Assembly: GCF_035582795.1 (NCBI RefSeq)
Contig: NC_134368.1
Coordinates: 40,601,501 to 40,665,500, forward strand
Reading direction: 5' to 3'
Source of the DNA: Mycteria americana
Taxonomy: Eukaryota > Chordata > Aves > Ciconiiformes > Ciconiidae
DNA: 64,000 nt
A program made the translations under genes and the position numbers. The notes beneath the pieces were generated by a model that saw only the letters and a program-made list of their open reading frames with translations, was not told the origin of the DNA and made no database searches. The number at the start of each line of letters is the position of its first letter. The first letter of the stretch is position 1. Of the stretch, positions 25,801 through 35,695 are shown piece by piece.

Positions 25801-28800
25801 CCGCTGGTGAGGAAAATTTTCTATGAGAAGGAGGTACTGCTTAGTGAGGTCAGAGAACCAGAATTCAGCTCTTCAAATTCTGCTTTTTGGCTCTCACTTT
25901 GTACTGGAGTTTGATGCCAGCAGCAATTTCAGCCCTCTCTTAAAGAGGTGCAGTCTTGCTCTATGGAGAAGCAGCTGATCCCAAATCCTGTTCCAAGTGG
26001 CAATCTAAGCTTCTCTAATATGAGGCAGTGGCTTCCTTATCAGCACAAAATTAGCAAGGCGTAGGCTCATCTGCATATTTGATTGTCTGTTACGTAGTTC
26101 TTGTTACTTTGGTAGGCAGTATTTCCCCTTCTGCCAAATATAAACTCATCCTTCTGATTTTTTTTAATCTCCCTCAATTACCATTTATAATTTCCAAACT
26201 TTGTTGTTCTGATGGTACTGGTGCAGGATGTGGTGACACCAGATACTTGTTCTCTACTGGTTAACATAGGTGTATGTCAGGAGACAGTGGCTGCTTGTGC
26301 AGCAGTAACGTACAGCTCTGAACAGTGTGGCACTCGCTGTTCTAGATTGCTTGTATTGGCAATCGCTGAACAGTGTGGCACTCGCTGTTCTAGATTGCTT
26401 TTTGAGCTCTTGTAATACATCCAAAAAGTTTCCAAATGTGTTTTAAAAAGAACTTGTTTTCTTTGAGTATGACTTTTCTGTATTTCAGGATATCAGTAAT
26501 TTGAATAGTCTGGGTATTGTGGTTCTGTTTGATAACCATAGTGCCAATTTAATAAATTTGTTAGGAGTGTTTCTGAATATGTTTGATCCCTGTTGAAAAT
26601 TTTAGGTATGGTTGTAATCGGTGGGAGTGGAGCTGTTGCTTCTGGGACATCTACTAATGGTGCAGTCCACAAAATTCCAGGGTTAGTATCTCTGGTTTTA
26701 CAAAAAAAGCTTTTTTCTCCCCTCATTTCCTATGTTAAGCTTGTCTAAAGGTTATATGTTTTAGACTGTGATGATCACAAAATGGCCTTGCTTATTTCTG
26801 GGCACTGCTATAAATCCTGAGAAACTAATTCAGTTGCAAGATGATTTGTGTTTGAGGGAATGCTTGTTTTTCAGCTTGCTTAGTTCACCATACAGACACA
26901 AACAACTGGCATAGTTGTGAGGCAACTTGTAAGGCAAGGCACCAGAGACAAAGAAGTGTTTCGGAGAGGTCTCCAAAGAAATGTACATAGAATCAGAGGC
27001 CTGGGTCTGTATTTTGTCTTCGAGATTTTTTTTTCTACTCAGTTAGGAATCTTGTCTGTCAACCAAGTCAGACAACTTCTTGATTTAGCAACAAGTTATT
27101 GAACATACTAATGTCCCCAGCTGCTTACTGTTGCCCACTGGCTAAATCTTACTGCCCTAACTATAGTCAGTATAATAACACACAGTTGTGCATTGGAGGT
27201 GGATTAAGCCTCAGGTCAGTCAGGTTATCACAGATCACTTTTATCAGTGGTTTTAAGACAAGACTTCTGACTGCAGTGGAGTGACCTCTTTACCTGTTCT
27301 ATTCTCCTGTGGGTTTAACGCTAACCCAGCTGGAGGCAGTAAGGTTGACAAAGTTAAGTGTGCCCAAGTCATAAGAACTTGCCAATATCAGGCCAAGAGC
27401 TATTACCTTAATGCAATCCCACTGGAATTAGTGAATTATAGTTTTCTATATTTTCCAGTTTTTGGTTTTTTTTATTGTTCACTACAGCCGTGTAGGAGAT
27501 TCTCCAATAGCTGGAGCAGGATCCTATGCGGATAGTACAGCTGGAGGAGCTGCAGCTACTGGGGATGGTGACATCATGATGCGCTTCTTACCCAGGTTTG
27601 TCTTTAGGGCAGACTTTGCTAGCTTTCCTAGCAAAATGTGAGCTCAGCAAATGAAGTAATTGATTAAAAAGACAGTCTGACTTACTGGCTGCTGAAGTGA
27701 CAGTAAAGGAAGGAATGGAAGGGGAAAGAACAGTAGCAGAATCAAGTCATCCTTATGATCTCTCTTAAAAGAAGTGACTTAAATATCTTGATGACAGATC
27801 CGTTAATACTGCCAAGCTGTGAGCAAACAGGCAGCAGGTAATGAGTGTATCCCCAGCCTGCATGCTTTTTAACAGAACTGATTAGCTTTCTCCTCTAAAG
27901 TGTTTTGTTGTATAGGAAATAAGTGTTATAAATTGTAGAAAGGATGAGGAGTGAGTCTCAGATTACTGAGGAGTGTGGGGAGGTGTCACTGTAACAACCC
28001 TATGTAATTGCATCTCATTTGAAACTGGAAGAGGTGTTTTAGTGCTGTCGTCATGGTTGCATAACCTGCATAAAATATGACTGTTTTCATCACTGAGTCT
28101 TGACAGTCATTCTTGTGGGTCGGTCTCAGCAGGAATGAGTTATGGAAGTATGTGCTGAACATAATGGGCACTGATGCTTGAAGGAATATATAGCAGTGGC
28201 CTTCATATTACTCGGGTGCTTTTTCTGAAACTGGCAGTTATGGATGCCTACTAGCTGTTGCATATTTACAAATGCCCTCAATGAGTTTCAAGCTATTCCA
28301 AGCCAGTCTTGAAATAAAAGGCAATTGACAACTTCATGAATTATCCTGAGGTATCAGATACCAACAGTAGTAGTGAGTTGAGCTCTGCTATGAGGTTAAT
28401 CAATAAAAGCTTACATTACAGTTTAGCAGCCTGAAGGATTTGGCTGTAATGCTTAAAACATTTTGTGTTGGCACCAGTGGGTTTTAGAAAACAACTCAGA
28501 CTAGATGGTTGATCACAGGTTCCTTGTAGATACAGATCTTTCCTAATTCCATGTTATTTGGATATTCCCACATGAAAACAAAGAATAGAATTGACCTGCC
28601 AGAAGTGAAGGAAGTGTCAAATAAAGGGCAAAATTGCTAATATTTTCTGTCCACCTTTGAGATAGTAACATCTTACTGAGTTTTTGATTAGTGAAGAGAC
28701 CGCTGTGAAATATAGCTTTATATTCAGATAGTTATCTATAGATAACTTGAACATATTTTATTGGTAGAATAAATCAAAGATAATAGGGAGTTTCAAAATG

Positions 28801-30801
28801 CAAGGGAAGTTCTCTTCTGCAGTACTTTGATAACATCTATAGTTAATGCTATTTGTAGATAAGTCTTAGTGTAACAAGAGTTGGTCTTGGTATATGCACC
28901 TTTCATCAAAACAAAATCTACTGTCATTTGCTTGTAAGTTATATTTTGCATTATCTTTTAATCTTCAGGTTCTGAAAGAAAATGAAAATGAAAGTAATTT
29001 TTTTGCCTCTGAAGGACATTTTGGAAATGCAACTGATTCATCTCAAGCAATGCCCATACAGTCATTTGTCTAATGATACTGTAGATACAAAGGGAGTTCA
29101 TTTTGGTTACTCTCATTTAGAGTGAGAAGTTTTTTTAAATTGGCTTGCAAAAAATTTGAAAGTGGCTTAAATTCTTGATCAAAACATTGTACCTTCATAT
29201 TCGTGAAATAAAGAGAAAGTGTCAGTTTTGAAGTTTTCAGAAACTTAAGTTTTTTCTGAAAGATTTTTTTTTAATGCTTACTGAAATCAGTAATTTATCA
29301 GTAGTGTGATATCGGAGGTCAGTTTTATTCAAAAAATTATCTTGACATTGGCCTTTTTGAAAACTAGTAATAACTTTTAATGTCAAACTTAATCATGCAA
29401 TGAAAAATAAAACCCACTAACTCTTTAACTGCTTCTTTGTAGCTCTTTAACTGACCTGTTGCTTAGCCTCTTCTGCAAATGAACACAAAGTTATCCCAGG
29501 CTTGGTCCTGCCATAGAATGATAGATGACTTCTTGCAGTCTGTTTTAGTCCTGTTTCTAATTACTTTTCATGTAGAACTTGAGTAATAATTGCCAATATG
29601 AAGTTTGGCTAAAGATTATTTATCATGTGTTTCCGTTATTCAAAGAAATCAAGGTCTCTCAATGGTAGTTTAGAATATATAACCTGAGTACGGCTAACTG
29701 TCTGGTTGTGGGGTGGTTTTTTTTAGTTATCAAGCTGTGGAGTATATGAGGATGGGAACAGATCCAACAGTAGCCTGTCAGAAAGTTATTTCCAGAATCC
29801 AGAAGTATGCTCCAAAGTTCTTTGGTGCTGTTATATGTGCAAATACAACTGGAAGCTATGGTATGTATTTTGCTCAATAGACAAAGCTTGTTGACCCTAA
29901 CTAGGTCACAGAAGTACAAAACTGCAGGTAGATTTTAAAGCAGAAGTCTTTAATTATTCTTTGAACACTGCAGCAATACTGGCCATTCATAAAATCAAAT
30001 GCTGGTTAGCAGGGCAACTGTGTCCTGGTGTGGACTTGAGATATTTTAATTTTTCCTCTGCATTTTGATGTCTTAGACTTTCACAAAATTTATGCAAGTC
30101 TTAGTAAAAATCAAAAATGTTTACAACCTTCATGTGTTTTCCTGGACTATGTATGACTAATTTGAAGGTTTTAAAAAAGAATGCTTATGCCTTCCCTAGA
30201 TATGGCATAAGGCAGGGAGAATGTGAATGTTAAGCATAGCTTCAAAGCAATCCCAGATCAGTCATTGTGCCAGGCATCTCATTAGTGAACTCTTAGATCA
30301 GTAGGAAATACAATTTGCTAATCAACATGGCTTATTTAGTTAGACTGCTTATTGCTGTTCTTTGATCTCTTATTTCCCATAGTTCTGTGTTTAAGAGATT
30401 AGTGTTGGAGGAACTCATTAAGTTAATCAGGATTGAAAGAGAGAGATATTTTCCTAACTTATGTTACTGTTTTGAATTGTATTATAAGGGCATTAATTGC
30501 ACTACAGCAGTCAGTAGCACTGTATTTTTACCTAAAAATTAAATACTTTCAAGATGTCTTGGGTTAAACAGATTGTAAAAGAATAATTACACCATTGTAG
30601 TAGAATTAGTTACTGGGTCTTTAGATGATAAAGTACAATGACAAAGATGCTAATCCTAAATGTAGCAAATTATACTTTTTTTTCTTTCTTTCTTTCCTAG
30701 GTGCTGCCTGTAATAAAATTCCAGGATTCACTCAGTTTCACTTCATGGTTTCTAGCCCTTTGCTAAGTCAGCCAACTGAGCAAGTAGTAGATTGCATTTA
30801 A
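16740..30801 (+). CDS. AGA: AGA, aspartylglucosaminidase, nine exons
   Basis: Lysosomal N(4)-(beta-N-acetylglucosaminyl)-L-asparaginase, an N-terminal nucleophile amidohydrolase that cleaves the GlcNAc-Asn bond in the last steps of glycoprotein breakdown. Nine exons join with GT-AG ends and matching phases to 1062 nt, 353 residues plus TAA (human, as I recall, 346). Visible features: hydrophobic signal peptide at about 13-33; VINTW at 37-41; the self-cleavage site before the catalytic Thr213 in DTIG; the STNG loop after it; the RVGDSP substrate-binding segment from Arg241; and cysteines 71, 76, 170, 186, 293, 313, 324 and 352, which match the four human disulfides with a constant +7 offset. 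The sequon NTT at 315 equals the human second glycosylation site. The first human sequon (NAT) is absent here (RRAAET) and a new sequon NQS appears at 167. The start codon has a strong Kozak context (G at -3 and +4). No break was found, so the gene looks functional. Confidence 0.97.
16888..18874 (+). other. AGA intron 1
   Basis: About 2.0 kb. The first 450 bp are GC-rich (the CpG island tail); the rest is AT-rich. It contains poly-A and poly-T runs near 17398 and 18470. No other element was recognised. Confidence 0.85.
18875..19028 (+). CDS. AGA: AGA exon 2
   Basis: 154 nt after the acceptor tgattacag and before the donor gtaagg. It encodes the segment with Cys71 and Cys76 (C-EIDQ-C) and GGSPDE. 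It enters in phase 1 and leaves in phase 2. Confidence 0.96.
19674..19786 (+). CDS. AGA: AGA exon 3
   Basis: 113 nt between the acceptor tgtttccag and the donor gtaatt. It encodes [11 protein letters not shown] through LLVGES, a well conserved alpha-subunit block. Confidence 0.96.
19787..23338 (+). other. AGA intron 3
   Basis: About 3.55 kb, the longest AGA intron. It carries an antisense CR1 fragment at 21816-22172. The remainder has no recognised element. Confidence 0.85.
21816..22172 (-). mobile_element. CR1 LINE fragment, antisense, in AGA intron 3
   Basis: About 357 bp reading as the reverse complement of a CR1 3' end. It begins with CACAGAATGGTTGAGG, continues through 'tggcttttgaatatctc' and 'tcctgctgttcagaggga', and ends 'cttctccaggctgaat'. 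It is the same part of CR1 as the copy at 100-812, but inserted separately and in the opposite orientation to AGA. Confidence 0.92.
23339..23451 (+). CDS. AGA: AGA exon 4
   Basis: 113 nt from the acceptor cttttcaag to the donor gtacag. It encodes [14 protein letters not shown] to QPNYWK with Cys170. It contains the sequon NQS at residue 167, which I do not recall in human AGA. It ends in phase 0. Confidence 0.95.
24426..24540 (+). CDS. AGA: AGA exon 5, catalytic threonine
   Basis: 115 nt from the acceptor aattacag to the donor gtaaca. It starts in phase 0, contains Cys186 (SCGPYK) and the variable linker removed or cleaved during activation, and ends in HDTIG. Thr213 is the nucleophile exposed when the precursor cleaves itself into alpha and beta chains. 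Confidence 0.96.
24541..26605 (+). other. AGA intron 5
   Basis: About 2.1 kb, AT-rich. Its only distinct feature is a 35-bp direct repeat at 26318-26400. Confidence 0.85.
26318..26400 (+). repeat. 35-bp direct repeat in AGA intron 5
   Basis: The segment starting CTGAACAGTGTGGCACTCGC at 26318-26352 is repeated exactly at 26366-26400 with a 48-bp period. It is a local tandem duplication and probably a length-variable site. Confidence 0.9.
26606..26681 (+). CDS. AGA: AGA exon 6
   Basis: 76 nt from the acceptor aattttag to the donor gttagt. It encodes [18 protein letters not shown] and the turn before Arg241. GTSTNG is a conserved active-site loop of the beta chain. Confidence 0.95.
27488..27595 (+). 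CDS. AGA: AGA exon 7
   Basis: 108 nt from the acceptor cactacag to the donor gtttgt. It encodes [27 protein letters not shown] and MMRFLPS. Arg241 and Asp244 match the human substrate-binding Arg234 and Asp237, and the TGDGD block matches the oxyanion-hole region. Confidence 0.96.
27596..29726 (+). other. AGA intron 7
   Basis: About 2.1 kb of AT-rich DNA with no recognised repeat or gene. It ends in a polypyrimidine tract and the acceptor ttttag. Confidence 0.8.
29727..29860 (+). CDS. AGA: AGA exon 8
   Basis: 134 nt from the acceptor tttttttag to the donor gtatgt. It encodes [13 protein letters not shown] through [14 protein letters not shown], with Cys293, Cys313 and the conserved sequon at Asn315. 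Confidence 0.96.
30701..30801 (+). CDS. AGA: AGA exon 9 and stop
   Basis: 101 coding nt after the acceptor ctttcctag. It encodes [12 protein letters not shown] to the C-terminal DCI with Cys324 and Cys352, followed by TAA at 30799-30801. The 3' UTR follows. Confidence 0.96.
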
Positions 30802-33800
30802 TTTCTTTTGTCTATTAACATCTAAACTTAGAGGAGGAAAGTGCTAATGTTTCCCAGATGTTACTTTTTAAAATAGTTGTTTATTTTCACTGTTGCATAA
30901 TCATGTGAACAAATACAAAAGTATGTTGATGGTGCAGCTACTACTTCACTGTTTTTAATATCTTCTACTTTTACGGCTCTGTGTAGGGCAACTAAACTTA
31001 GGCTGTACTTTCCTAATGTAATTATCTTGGCAACTTATTTCTAAATTATTGTAGACTGGTACTATAATCTAGAGCGAGGTTTTAAAAAACTGATTGTATG
31101 TCATTTGAGGGAACTGAACATAGTTGCAAAATTATAGTTAGTGCTGATGGTTTCACAGTTAGCATAGGCAATTAATCTCTGTTTAAAAATCTACATCTAA
31201 GTGAAATGGCTGAAATTGATTTGCTTCACTACTGAGGTCTCTTGAGTCATGAATTTAGTAGGCATTACCTTGCATCCCAACTCAATTTTTAAACTTTTGC
31301 AAACCTGACAATCAAACTGTGGTTCTAGATACCACGAAAGTTACCTGTTGTATATTTACTTCCAAGTAATACCAAGTTTCACCTGCTTTTTGGGAAAAGT
31401 AGAGCTTTGGTCACTGGAAAAAAAAAAAAAACTTTCAAAGACAGCTCATAAAGCGGACAGGTGGTCATATGCATGCAAAGAGACCAAGTGTCTAATGGCT
31501 CTTATAGTCTGTATGTTTTCATAAGAACTAAGTAGCCAAAACTGATAAATAGTTAAATTTGTTTTGCCATTTAAAAACATATTTGGCAGAAATCTGGAAT
31601 AAAGGGCAGAGAGCAGGAGGGGCTCTGCCTCTACATGTGAGACTTATTTTGAGAATATTTAATTGCCTTTCTAAGATTTAGTCCAGGTTTTCTTTTCTCT
31701 TCAAAAGAAAATTGCATGCAAATGCTGACAAGCAAGGAAAGGGGATTGAAGAGTAGTGGAGCAGATTTCAAAGCTTTAATTAAGAGATAAGGAGCATCTC
31801 CTTGTGGACCTTTCTAAATTGTTTCACAACAGCTGAGAATACATTTGAATAGAGAGGACATCCAAACATCCCTGGTAGTACAAGCCTTCAGGGAGTATTG
31901 TGTTGACTCTAACTGGATGTGAAGACAGGTGGAAATCTTCCTGTCACCTTTTTTTTGTAGTGGAAGTTACAAATCTTAATCACAGTGATTTCCTTGTCGC
32001 TAATATGCTGTGCGCTTGCCCTTTCCTGTAGCACATCTACCCCTGCAAAGGGGCAGTTGCATACCTAGAGCATGACAGTTACCTACAGGTGACAAAGCTG
32101 GGTTTGTCACTTTCTCTTTCAGTGTCTAGAGATATTAGGATTCATTTGTATGAATGAATCCTCAACTTCAGCATCTTGAGGATTTTTCCATAGGTACTTG
32201 AAGATCTGTTTGATTTTCTTAACTTGGTGGCTTGCTGATCATTTGATTGGATCTTTGCTAAACTTGAGCTAGGAAAAGTTAAAAGGGGGGAGCAAGTTAA
32301 AACGAGCATGTCTTGTCATAAACACTTTAATTATTCTTTGCCTACTTGAATAAAATCATTGGGTAATAAAAGCACACCTTAATGTATCATTTATAAGTAA
32401 GGTTGTTTAAATGCTTGTGTACTGTGGTTTAGGATGATTGTTGCCGTATGTTCTGAGTTGGTATCTTTGAAAGTTGGAAAAAAACATTCAAACTAGAATA
32501 GCCATGTTTAATGGCCTGCTGTTGAACTTCATCAACCAAGTAATTTATTTGGTGATTCACTTCTGTCACTGGATCTTTAGAGCATCTCATAGCAGAGGTC
32601 ACTGTAGGCCACAACAAGCTTTAGTCAAAGAAGCTCTTGCTGAATATATCTGCAGTGGTTGAAGGTAAGTTTTCTACCTGTCCTATCTACAACCCTTCTG
32701 CCATGGCTGCTGTATCTTCAGACGACTCAGGCAGTCAAGTGCAAATAGACTAATAAAATCCAATGATTGTTACTTTGAAGATAGCATCGTGGATTGTGAA
32801 CATAGATGGTTTAGTTCTGGCAGCTGAGTAGTAATGTCTTAAACTGCTGCAGCTGAATCCACCAGGATTCATTTTTGAGAGGGGTTGGGAACATCCATTG
32901 CTTGCTTTCTGGTGTGCTTATGCCACTCTGTGCTAGCTAGGGTACACCTTTAGAGGCTATGAGTGCCCATGCTGAAAGATCATGAGTACGCTATAACAGT
33001 GTACCTGAAGCCACTAAGCTACAATTCTTACTGCATAGTCAGCTCATCTATACATGAACTTGTCTCCGTCAGACATATGTACTAAGACATGTAGTTTAAT
33101 AATGTCGGTTTCTTTGTCATGCTGAATTAGTTGTCATAAATGAAAGGGTTAGTTTGTGTAAACTATTTTAATATATTAATTTGACAGTATATTAAATTAT
33201 AATATTTATACATGTTATGGACAGAATCCTTAATTTTAAAAATAATTTGCATAATATTTTATATTAAAGAAATATTTCTTTTTAAATGTTGTTAATAGTA
33301 GTGCTGTTCTCTTATGCTTAGCAGACACGTGAGTGTTTCTAAGAAAGCTTTTTACAACTACAAACTCTTGCCAAAAGTAAGCGAAAACTCTATGATGGTT
33401 TCTGTTGTGGTTGCAAAAACCAAAAAAATCTTACTGTTTCTGATTTCAAGGAATTTTGTATCTTTAAGGTTTTTTACTCTTGAACTTTTACTACAAAGCA
33501 CAGAAAAAACCTACACAGAATATGAGTATTTGCAAGTTAGAGTTAGTGGTACAGTTGAATGCATCCTGTCTGTAAAGCTGTGGGGTAATTTTAAGTCCAA
33601 CTGTGTTTTAAGTTCATTAGCTTCTAGCTAGCCTGCTTTTTTATTTTTCTAAAACTTCTCACCAAATTATTGCTTTATCCAATGTAGACAGGAAAAGAAT
33701 CTTAGCTCAGTGGTCTGACTAATAAAGCCAACTATGCCATATTTTTGCATGCCACTGAATTGTTCTTTAATAAAGCAATCTATGAACTCTGACATTATTT

Positions 33801-34894
33801 TGTGTGCACTTACTGAAGAAAACTTCCCTGTCATTTCACTGTTTGTGGGTTACCACTGAAATACGTCCTTTCATCTGTAACTGCCTCAATCGGGAATAAT
33901 TCAGAGTTTCAGAGAATTCAAGGTTGGACAAGTAATACTACGTAAACTGATGTGAATCTATTATCTCTTCACAGGGTGAAAACAACAGCGGTGCTGATTG
34001 CTTTTTAGCTTAGAAATTCTTCTTTTAGCGTTTGTTGTTTGGGTTTAGTTATTGCATGACTGTTGTAACTCTGTTACAACTCATTAGCAACTCTGTTCAT
34101 CCTTGTTTTGAAACAGAATATGTGTAGGATTTCAGTTCTGTTATCTGTAGTCTGTGTATGTGAGGAAACATCAGTGATACAGTTAAATTTACTTTAGCTC
34201 TAATATACAAGTAGTATGTTACACGTTGGGCACTGAACTACAATGTTCTCACTGAGGGGTCTGTTCATTCCTCCACCTAAGTTCCATTAAATTTACAGCA
34301 AAAGAACATTACTGAAATGTCCATGGAGCAGGTGTGGCAGAATCTCAGGATTTTATGACTAGCTTTGTTATTATTGTTTGAGATGCTGCGTCGGGCAACA
34401 AACATTTTTAGATGTTTGTGCATTTAACAATATTTGATGTGTTTTCATACCCTGACAGTTGGAATCAATGTAGGTAAATACACCCGCTGGAACAATGCTC
34501 TCTTGGTGCAATTAGCTGATATGTTTACAGTGACAGGTGGTGGTCTGTGAAATAAAAGCAATAGCAACTTCAAAGTGTGCCAGTTGTTCAGGGAATTCCT
34601 GGTACTAGTGATTTTTTTTTTTCTTTTTCCTAGTGGGATAGGGAAAAATCTTTGAATGAAAAGGTTTTTATTATTCTTTTTCCAGGTACAGTTTTACATA
34701 AACAATTGTGTTGTAAAAGGTTTATTGGTTAGAAATAGTGATTTCAGAGCTCTTCGTGGAAAAAACTTTCATGTGTTAGATGAATGGGAAACAATTTCTT
34801 GTTTTCACCCTTGGCATACTGTCGAGGCCGACTCCGAAATACATTTCAGCTTTGTTTTTTGCTGAATTATTTTGATTGCTGGTGTTGTGTAAAA
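30802..34894. other. AGA 3' UTR and downstream intergenic DNA
   Basis: AT-rich sequence without recognisable coding exons or large repeats. A 105-codon plus-strand frame at 33314-33631 is low-complexity and has no family resemblance. The AGA 3' UTR must occupy the first part. Confidence 0.55.
31598..31603 (+). terminator. Candidate AGA polyadenylation signal
   Basis: The first canonical AATAAA I see after the AGA stop, about 0.8 kb into the presumed 3' UTR. Further signals occur near 33720 and 33767, so longer transcripts are possible. Use of any of them is not shown by sequence alone. Confidence 0.4.
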
Positions 34895-34898
34895 TATA

Positions 34899-35691
34899 TG
34901 TTGTGGTTTAGCCCCAGTTGGTAATTAAATACCACACAGCTGCTTGCTCACTCTCTCCCCCCCACCCCCAGTGGGATGGGGGAGAGAATCTGAAGAGCAA
35001 AACTAATAAAACTCGTGGGTTGAGGTAAGAACAGTTTAATAATTGCAACAAAATAATAATAAATTGTAATGAGAAGGAAAACAACGAGAGAGAGAGAGAG
35101 AGGAACAAAAGCCAGGGGGGAAAAAAAGTGCCAGTCCCAATGGGGTGCTTTTGCCACTCATTCCCAGTTAGGCTCACTTCAGCCTCCAGTACAGTCAGCT
35201 GTTGGGATCCCCCTGTCACTCCAGAAATACAGATGGGTTCTGCCCCTATATAGCTTGATGGCATTAGGGTACACTGTGCACCGGTGTCTACTAGAGCCTT
35301 ATCCTCCTGTGGGTCTGATGTGCCAGGCCATCAAATCCACATACAGGAAAAAAAACCCAGGTGATACAACTACTCACCACCTGCTGACCGACACCCACCC
35401 AGTTGTCCCCCGGCCAACTCCCCCCAGTTTCCATACTGAGCGTGACGTCATATGGTATGGAATAGCCCTTTGGCCAGTTGGGGTCAGCTGTCCTGGCTGT
35501 GCCCCCTCCCAGCTTCTTGTGCACCTGGCACAGCATGGGAAGCTGAAAAGTCCTTGACTGGTGTAAGCACTGCTTAGCAACAACTAAAACATCAGTGTGA
35601 TATCAACATTATTCTCATGCTAAATCCAAAACTCAGCACTATACCAGCTACTAGGAAGAAAATTAACTCTATCCCAGCCGAAACCAGGACA
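34899..35691 (-). mobile_element. Solo LTR, antisense, 793 bp
   Basis: On the minus strand the element begins TGTCCTGGTTTCGGCTGGG, a very common avian ERV LTR start, and ends CTAAACCACAACA. The flanks show TATA at 34895-34898 and 35692-35695, a probable short target duplication, although low complexity weakens it. It contains a (GA)n run near 35086-35102 and a perfect CRE palindrome TGACGTCA at 35443-35450. No internal viral sequence is attached. Minus-strand frames of 60-118 codons in it are not genes. Confidence 0.9.
35443..35450. promoter_or_regulatory. CRE palindrome inside the LTR
   Basis: TGACGTCA is the full-length cAMP response element, a binding site for CREB/ATF proteins. It sits in the U3 part of the antisense LTR, so it is probably an old viral promoter element. 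Confidence 0.55.
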
Positions 35692-35695
35692 TATA

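Noticed and set aside
33905-33945. Short CR1-like phrase (GAATTCAAGGTTGGACAAG)
   Set aside because: About 40 bp only, with no octamer end; not enough to call a repeat.
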